Below are positions 5,990 to 10,083 of a stretch of DNA of 10,083 nucleotides, in pieces. The number at the start of each line of letters is the position of its first letter. The stretch's first letter is position 1. The notes below the pieces were generated by a model that saw only the letters and a program-made list of their open reading frames with translations, did not search any database and was not told where the DNA came from. The position numbers were made by a program, and so were the translations under genes. The stretch covers positions 1,700 through 11,782 of the forward strand of contig FR892188.1 of NCBI GenBank assembly GCA_000433115.1, given 5' to 3'. Source of the DNA: Ruminococcus sp. CAG:382 (GTDB taxonomy: Bacteria; Bacillota; Clostridia; Oscillospirales; CAG-382).

Positions 5990-6440
5990 TAACAAACGTA
6001 TTATTGCGACAAACAGAAAAGCATATCACGATTATTTTGTTGAAGATACCTTCGAAACCGGCGTTGAGCTTTGCGGCACTGAGGTAAAATCACTCCGTCA
6101 GGGGCAGGTTAATATGAAAGACTGCTTTGCGCGCATTGATAACGGTGAACTGCGAGTTATAGGCATGCACATCAGTCCGTATGAAAAGGGCAACATTTTC
6201 AACCGTGAGCCTTATCGTGAGCGTCGACTTCTTATGCATAAACGTGAAATCATGAAGCTGTTCGGACTTGTCGGGAAACAGGGATATTCTCTGATACCGC
6301 TTTCATTGTATTTTTCGGGTAAGTGGGTGAAATGTGAGCTTGGACTCTGCAAAGGCAAAAAGCTTTATGACAAACGTGAAGCCGAAGCAGTGAAGACTGC
6401 AAATCGCGATATAGAGCGCGAGATTTCGGGCAGACACTGA
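5982..6440 (+). CDS. smpB: SsrA-binding protein SmpB
   Basis: A 152-residue protein of the usual SmpB length. It binds the tRNA-like domain of tmRNA and brings it to ribosomes stalled on broken mRNA, where its tail takes the place of a codon-anticodon pair. Signature blocks are ATNRKAYHDYF (9-19), GTEVKSLRQGQVNMKDCFA (32-50), NREPYRERRLLMHKREI (74-90) and the basic tail KGKKLYDKREAEAVKTANRD (124-143), which normally forms the helix in the empty mRNA channel. The start at 5982 overlaps the thioesterase stop by 8 nt and has a strong ribosome site. Its partner RNA, ssrA, follows about 100 nt downstream with a separate promoter. Confidence 0.97.
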   Translation: MPDNKRIIATNRKAYHDYFVEDTFETGVELCGTEVKSLRQGQVNMKDCFARIDNGELRVIGMHISPYEKGNIFNREPYRERRLLMHKREIMKLFGLVGKQGYSLIPLSLYFSGKWVKCELGLCKGKKLYDKREAEAVKTANRDIEREISGRH

Positions 6441-6457
6441 AAAAATTACGGAAACAG

Positions 6458-6486
6458 TTGAAAATTCGTTTCAATTGTGATAAAAT
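6458..6486 (+). promoter_or_regulatory. Extended -10 promoter of tmRNA
   Basis: -35 TTGAAA (6458-6463), 17-nt spacer, -10 TAAAAT (6481-6486) preceded by TG at 6478-6479. The predicted start near 6493 leaves a leader of about 54 nt to be removed, presumably by RNase P, to give the mature 5' end. Confidence 0.85.
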
Positions 6487-6491
6487 ATAAA

Positions 6492-6514
6492 CACAGGCAA
6501 TGTGATTGCCTGTG
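6492..6514 (+). other. Hairpin at the 5' end of the pre-tmRNA leader
   Basis: A 9-bp perfect stem (6492-6500 with 6506-6514) and a 5-nt loop TGTGA. There is no T-tract, so it is not a terminator. It falls at the predicted 5' end of the primary transcript, where it could protect the RNA or keep the leader from misfolding with the mature tmRNA. That role is inferred. Confidence 0.6.
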
Positions 6515-6546
6515 AGATTGTACAGCTGTGTAATGCAGTTCTCCGT

Positions 6547-6890
6547 GGGGGCGTAAAGGTTTCGACGGGGGCTTTGCAGCCGGATAAGCGGGCAGAAGAG
6601 CGTGGCTTCTATAAAAAACGTAAACTTAAAATTAAACGCTAACGAAAATTTAGCTGCTGCCTAAGGGCAGTCGTCACGCCGAAGAGGACTGCGGCTTCGG
6701 ATGTGGCGTCACACAGCAGTGAATGTGAATGTGCCTAAGCTTTGCGGCATATCATGAATTTATGAAGCTACCTGACCGTGCAGAGTGCCGTTTCTCGGCA
6801 CGGAAAGGGAATTTAAATAAACGGATGCGCCCGGAGAAGGTCTCGTGAATAGGCTTTCGGACAGGGGTTCGATTCCCCTCGCCTCCACCA
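6547..6890 (+). ncRNA. ssrA: Transfer-messenger RNA (tmRNA)
   Basis: A one-piece tmRNA of about 344 nt. The 5' end GGGGGCG (6547-6553) pairs with CGCCTCC (6880-6886), followed by A and encoded CCA (6888-6890). The D-like segment is GTAAAGGTTTCGACGGGG, and the T-arm AGGGG-TTCGATT-CCCCT is at 6863-6879. The tag reading frame ends in GCT GCT GCC TAA (6653-6664). Helix-rich pseudoknot regions lie downstream, for example the GAAGAGGACTGCGGCTTC hairpin region near 6680-6698 and GTGCCGTTTCTCGGCAC near 6786-6802. It works with SmpB encoded immediately upstream to rescue stalled ribosomes and mark the unfinished protein for proteolysis. Confidence 0.97.
6638..6664 (+). other. tmRNA tag-peptide reading frame
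   Basis: If the resume codon is GCT at 6638, the frame encodes ANENLAAA and then TAA; with the non-templated alanine the tag would be AANENLAAA. The hydrophobic Leu-Ala end suits recognition by ClpXP-type proteases. The resume codon is inferred from the usual Ala-Asn start of tags. Frame-compatible codons continue upstream, so a longer tag cannot be fully excluded. Confidence 0.7.
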
Positions 6891-6899
6891 ATGCACGAT

Positions 6900-6947
6900 A
6901 ATCCGAACCTTAGACCGATCGGTCAGGGGTTCGGATTTCTTGTTTTT
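6900..6947 (+). terminator. Compound intrinsic terminator of tmRNA
   Basis: An outer 10-bp stem (6900-6909 with 6928-6937) encloses an inner self-complementary GACCGATCGGTC (6913-6924). A TTTCTTGTTTTT tail follows. It begins 10 nt after the encoded CCA. Confidence 0.88.
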
Positions 6948-6981
6948 ATCAGATAAGGGCTGCGGTATTTACCCTATACAG

Positions 6982-7023
6982 AATAAAACAGCGTTTCGGC
7001 ATTGTGGTTGTCGAAACGCTGTT
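6982..7023 (-). terminator. Terminator of the nucleoside salvage operon (possibly bidirectional)
   Basis: A 12-bp perfect stem (6987-6998 with 7012-7023) and 13-nt loop, followed on the minus strand by TTATTCTG, starting about 48 nt after the uridine kinase stop. On the plus strand a weaker CTTATTTG tail makes it a possible backup for tmRNA. Confidence 0.75.
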
Positions 7024-7070
7024 CTTATTTGCTGAAATTGTATGCTAAATCATAATCGCAATAATGGTTA

Positions 7071-7691
7071 TTATTCCGTCATTTTACGCAGTATTGCGTT
7101 CTGGATCATATCAAATGCGACAGTGTTATGTCCGCCCTCGGGAACGATTATGTCTGCGGTTCGGCGGTATGGCTCAATGAATTGCTCATGCATTGGTTTT
7201 ACAGTCGTTAGATACTGCGTTATTACCGATTCGAGGCTTCTGCCGCGCTCATGGACATCGCGCGTAATACGACGAAGTATGCGTACATCGGCATCGGTGT
7301 CTACAAATATTTTTACATCAAGCAGGCTGCGGAGAGCAAGGCTTTCCAAAAGAAGAATTCCCTCAATTATTATTATCGATTTGCTTTCGACGCGCGTATA
7401 TTCGTTACGCCGGCGTTGATGCTGCGTGAAGTCATACACCGGACAAAGTATGCTTTTGCCTTCCTTCAGGTCTTTTAGATGATGCACCATAAGCTCGGTA
7501 TCGAAAGCGTTAGGGTGATCGTAATTGGTTTTGATACGTTGTTCATACGGTATGTCCCAATTTGCTTTGTAATAGCTATCCATACCGATCAGAACAGCAT
7601 TTTCGCTACCGAGGCTGTTATAAATCTTTCTTGCGAGAGTTGTTTTTCCGCTTCCTGTTCCGCCGCAGAGACCTATCATGAGTCGTTTCAT
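7071..7691 (-). CDS. udk: Uridine kinase (uridine/cytidine kinase)
   Basis: A 206-residue cytoplasmic P-loop kinase that phosphorylates uridine and cytidine to UMP and CMP. Walker A is GGTGSGKT (10-17). Family blocks follow in order: DSYY (38-41), NYDHPNAFD (56-64) for nucleoside binding, PVYDFTQHQRR (84-94), the IIIIEGIL strand (106-113), RRITRDVHERGRS (140-152) as the Arg-rich lid, and MHEQFIEP (167-174). Its length matches the usual Udk. Its ATG shares an ATGA overlap with the thymidine kinase stop (7688-7691), so translation is probably coupled. It is the last gene of the operon, upstream of a hairpin terminator. Confidence 0.93.
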   Translation of the reverse strand: MKRLMIGLCGGTGSGKTTLARKIYNSLGSENAVLIGMDSYYKANWDIPYEQRIKTNYDHPNAFDTELMVHHLKDLKEGKSILCPVYDFTQHQRRRNEYTRVESKSIIIIEGILLLESLALRSLLDVKIFVDTDADVRILRRITRDVHERGRSLESVITQYLTTVKPMHEQFIEPYRRTADIIVPEGGHNTVAFDMIQNAILRKMTE

Positions 7692-8287
7692 AAGCTTTTA
7701 TCCCCAACGTTTTTCTGAGCCTTACGGTGCTTTTCCCAACATTTGCGGCACATCGGAACGTAGCGATCGTTACCTCCTAAGCATATCTGGTCGCCGTCAA
7801 ACATTACATTTCCGTTGTCGTCAATGCGGGCGTTTACGCTTGCTTTTGAGCCGCACCGGCAGATTGATTTGATTTCGGTGATTGATTCGGCGATTTCGAA
7901 CAGCCGTCTGCTTCCGGGGAAAAGATGGGTCAGAAAATCGGTTCTCAGCCCGAAGCACAGGACAGGTATGTCAAGATCAATGACGATCTTTCCGAGCTGA
8001 TCAACTTGCTCCGGTGTGAGAAACTGGCATTCGTCAACGATTATGACCTGGCAGTCCGAGTGCTCGGATTGATAAAGATTATATATATCGGTATCCTGTG
8101 GGATACTGATTACAGGTGCTTCCAAACCGATGCGAGAACGCGCAACATCAGCGCCGTCGCGGGTATCAACTGCCGGTTTGATGAACATGACCTTCATGCC
8201 ACGTTCCTCATAATTGAATTTTGTAATCAGTGCCTGTGCCGTTTTTGAACAGCCCATTGCACCGTATTTGAAATACAGCTTTGCCAC
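7688..8287 (-). CDS. tdk: Thymidine kinase (TK1 type)
   Basis: A 199-residue cytoplasmic type II thymidine kinase that converts thymidine and deoxyuridine to monophosphates with ATP. Visible parts are an N-terminal P-loop (9-16), VIIVDECQFL (81-90) with D85 and catalytic-base E86, VLCFGLRTDFLTHLFPGS (109-126), a zinc site made by C143/C145 and C180/C183, and the substrate lasso region around GGNDRYVP (171-178). The P-loop reads GAMGCSKT, where the usual form is G-x-M-x-x-GK[ST], so the glycine before the lysine is Ser. Translation starts at GTG (8287), supported by AAGGAG at 8294-8299 with a 6-nt spacer. It starts 12 nt after the phosphorylase stop and overlaps udk by 4 nt. Confidence 0.93.
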   Translation of the reverse strand: MAKLYFKYGAMGCSKTAQALITKFNYEERGMKVMFIKPAVDTRDGADVARSRIGLEAPVISIPQDTDIYNLYQSEHSDCQVIIVDECQFLTPEQVDQLGKIVIDLDIPVLCFGLRTDFLTHLFPGSRRLFEIAESITEIKSICRCGSKASVNARIDDNGNVMFDGDQICLGGNDRYVPMCRKCWEKHRKAQKNVGDKSL

Positions 8288-8299
8288 CGCTTGCTCCTT

Positions 8300-9601
8300 T
8301 TATTCAACAATATCAAGTATGAGCGGATCAATTTCAGGCTTATCGTCAGTGATGAATGTTGAGTCGAGAAGCTTACGTGCGGCTTCGCTCAGTGTTTCCG
8401 CACGGTTTGAATACAGTGTCGCAACGATTTCACCCGCTTTTACGGGGTCACCTGTTTTTCTGGAGAGATGTATGCCGGCGGTATGGTCAATTTCGTCGCC
8501 TTTTTTGCTTCTTCCGGCGCCGAGGATAAGACTTGCCATACCGTAGCCTTCGGTATCGACATGGTGTATATAGCCGTCGCGTGGCGCAGAAACAGTGCGG
8601 GAATGAGCGGCGGCAGGGAATAGCTGAGTGTTATACACCCACTCGGGGTTGCCGCCCTGTGCCTTCACCATCTCGGCAAGTTTTTTCAGCGCTTTACCGG
8701 TCGAAATCGCATTTTCGGCAAGTGCTTCGCATTCGGTGCGTGTTCCGTATCCGGCAAGCGAGAGCATATGCGAAGCGAGAGCAGTGCACAAATGAGTCAG
8801 GTCCTCCGGTCCTTCGCCGCGAAGGGTTTCGATTGCCTCTATGACCTCGATTGAGTTACCGATTGCGTTTCCGAGCGGGACATCCATATCGGTTATGAGA
8901 GCTCGAACTTTTTTGCCTGCCCCCTTGCCGATCGAAACCATTGTCTTTGCGAGTCTGATGCTGTCTTCTTTGGTTTTCATGAAGGAGCCGCTTCCGGTCT
9001 TAACATCCAAAACGATGCAATCATCATTTGCGGCAAGCTTTTTGCCCATGATGCTCGATGCGATCAGCGGAATACTGTCGACGGTTGCAGTAACATCACG
9101 CAGTGCGTAGAGCTTTTTGTCGGCAGGAGCAAGCTCTGCACTCTGTCCGACTATTGCAATACCAGTACGGTTTACAATGCTTTCAAATTCTTCGGTTGAA
9201 AAATCCGTTTTAAGACCTGCAAAAGACTCAAGTTTGTCGACGGTCCCACCGGTATGGCCGAGCCCTCTGCCGCTCATTTTTGCGATTTTCAGTCCGAGTG
9301 ATGCAACAATCGGGGCAATAACAAGGCTTGTTTTGTCTCCGACTCCGCCGGTGGAGTGCTTGTCAACACGCAAACCGTGAATATTCGGAAAGTGAAGAAT
9401 ATCACCGGAATCACGTATCGCAAGTGTCAGAGCCAAAGTTTCTTTGTCGTTCATACCTCTGAAATATATTGCCATGCAAAGTGCTGCCGCCTGATAGTCT
9501 GGTATATCGCCTGATGTATAGCCTTCGACAAAGTTACGTATTTCGGCTTCCGTCAACGCTTCACCATCGCGTTTTTTGTGTATGATGTCGTACATTCTCA
9601 T
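8300..9601 (-). CDS. pdp: Pyrimidine-nucleoside phosphorylase
   Basis: A 433-residue enzyme that splits uridine, thymidine and deoxyuridine with phosphate into base and (deoxy)ribose-1-phosphate in the cytoplasm. The length is standard. It has the MRMYDIIHKKRDG start, an N-terminal alpha domain, phosphate-binding KHSTGGVGDKTS (81-92), the family signature SGRGLGHTGGTVDKLES (110-126), and substrate residues R168, S183 and K187 within YALRDVTATVDSIPLIASSI. The glycine-rich central domain is followed by a C-terminal barrel-like domain. DeoA-type thymidine phosphorylase is the close alternative; uridine activity is common in Gram-positive members. The ATG has AAGGA (9610-9614) 8 nt upstream, which overlaps the permease stop codon, so it is co-translated with the transporter gene. 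Confidence 0.92.
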   Translation of the reverse strand: MRMYDIIHKKRDGEALTEAEIRNFVEGYTSGDIPDYQAAALCMAIYFRGMNDKETLALTLAIRDSGDILHFPNIHGLRVDKHSTGGVGDKTSLVIAPIVASLGLKIAKMSGRGLGHTGGTVDKLESFAGLKTDFSTEEFESIVNRTGIAIVGQSAELAPADKKLYALRDVTATVDSIPLIASSIMGKKLAANDDCIVLDVKTGSGSFMKTKEDSIRLAKTMVSIGKGAGKKVRALITDMDVPLGNAIGNSIEVIEAIETLRGEGPEDLTHLCTALASHMLSLAGYGTRTECEALAENAISTGKALKKLAEMVKAQGGNPEWVYNTQLFPAAAHSRTVSAPRDGYIHHVDTEGYGMASLILGAGRSKKGDEIDHTAGIHLSRKTGDPVKAGEIVATLYSNRAETLSEAARKLLDSTFITDDKPEIDPLILDIVE

Positions 9602-9613
9602 GGAAGTGTTCCT

Positions 9614-10083
9614 TTATCTCTGACCCTTGTCATAGGGAATGCCTTCTGCCTTTGGGGCACGCGATTTGCCCGCCGAGAAGGCAAGCACGATCAGTACCGT
9701 TGCGTAGGGGATTATGTTGTAAAAATACATCGGAAGCCCGAGCTCCGCAAGCGCATAAACTCCGTCGCCATTTACGTCAAGAGAAGAGTATATGACACTG
9801 AGGCACTTCAAAAAACCGAACATGAGCGAGCCGAGCGCTATGCCGACGGGTTTCCAGTTGCCGAAAATCATTATGGCAAGTGCAAGAAATCCCATGCCTG
9901 CAACGGTTCCTTCACACGTGCCGCCGGCGGTAGTCGCGATATACATATAACCGCCCATTCCGGCGAGAGCGCCGGAAATCGTCGTTCCGGCGTAACGCAT
10001 GCGGTACACGTTTATACCCACACTGTCAGCCGCCTGCGGATGGTCGCCCCCCGCGCGGGGGAGGAAGTGGAATTTGGTTTTTT
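9614..10083 (-). CDS. Nucleoside ABC transporter permease, partial (NupQ/YufQ-like)
   Basis: The C-terminal half of an integral membrane permease, running off the right edge, with no true start in the window (a GTG at 10021 is internal). The conserved GDHPQAADSVGINVYRMRY block, read from 10048 downward, is typical of the second permease of BMP-lipoprotein-type nucleoside importers, as are GMGFLALAIMIFGNWKP and GSLMFGFLKCLS. Three to four hydrophobic segments are seen: GTTISGALAGMGGYMYI, FLALAIMIFG to MFGFLKCLS, and YNIIPYATVLIVLAF. About 155 of the usual 300 or so residues are visible. It lies 12 nt upstream of the phosphorylase, which supports nucleosides as cargo. Residues encoded about 10049-10072 match the family poorly (see findings). 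Confidence 0.82.
   Translation of the reverse strand, partial: KTKFHFLPRAGGDHPQAADSVGINVYRMRYAGTTISGALAGMGGYMYIATTAGGTCEGTVAGMGFLALAIMIFGNWKPVGIALGSLMFGFLKCLSVIYSSLDVNGDGVYALAELGLPMYFYNIIPYATVLIVLAFSAGKSRAPKAEGIPYDKGQR

Noticed and set aside
1..10083. CRISPR array, insertion sequence or toxin-antitoxin pair
   Set aside because: I saw no regularly spaced repeats, no transposase and no paired small genes; the only notable repeats are hairpins and the T-arm echo.

Overview
The window looks like chromosome from a Gram-positive, low-to-medium GC member of the Clostridia, most likely an anaerobic gut or rumen relative of the Oscillospiraceae/Ruminococcaceae. The reasons are: strong AGGAGG-type ribosome sites, sigma-A promoters with exact 17-nt spacers, an ECF-type thiamine transporter behind a transcription-terminating TPP riboswitch, a minimal ferredoxin-thioredoxin-reductase-like Fe-S protein, a lipobox-type lipoprotein glycosidase, and a smpB-ssrA pair. 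No species can be named from the sequence alone.

Layout. (1) 41-640 (+): a stand-alone, unsecreted CBM9-like carbohydrate-binding protein, facing thiT across a bidirectional hairpin terminator. (2) 734-1647 (-): thiT with promoter, TPP aptamer and terminator. (3) 1724-1991 (-): a 65-residue FTR-type Fe-S protein with its own promoter. (4) 1996-2182 (+): phased A-tracts, a tRNA promoter, tRNA-Val(GAC) and its terminator. (5) 2217-6440 (+): a strong extended -10 promoter followed by a tightly packed run of four genes: a GH26/clan GH-A-like lipoprotein, a XerC/D-type tyrosine recombinase, an acyl-ACP thioesterase and SmpB. Intergenic distances are 2 nt, 4 nt and an 8-nt overlap. (6) 6458-6947 (+): tmRNA with its own promoter, a hairpin leader and a compound terminator. 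(7) 6982-10083 (-): a pyrimidine-nucleoside uptake and salvage operon, read from the right edge as a partial nucleoside ABC permease, pyrimidine-nucleoside phosphorylase, thymidine kinase and uridine kinase, ending in a shared hairpin terminator.

How the genes work together. The permease should import nucleosides. The phosphorylase splits them into base and (deoxy)ribose-1-phosphate, while the two kinases trap thymidine/deoxyuridine and uridine/cytidine as monophosphates. SmpB and tmRNA form the trans-translation ribosome-rescue system. ThiT would bind thiamine for a shared ECF module encoded elsewhere. The CBM9-like protein and the GH26-like lipoprotein point to a polysaccharide-using lifestyle.

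No clearly new multi-gene system is visible. The points most worth a second look are: the altered cysteine spacing in the small FTR-like protein; the Asn-Glu (not His-Glu) acid/base motif and unassigned N-terminal half of the GH26-like lipoprotein; the near-copy of the tmRNA T-arm inside its own terminator; the thymidine kinase P-loop lacking its usual glycine; the very short predicted tmRNA tag; and a GC-rich palindrome with locally degraded coding sequence at the right edge.
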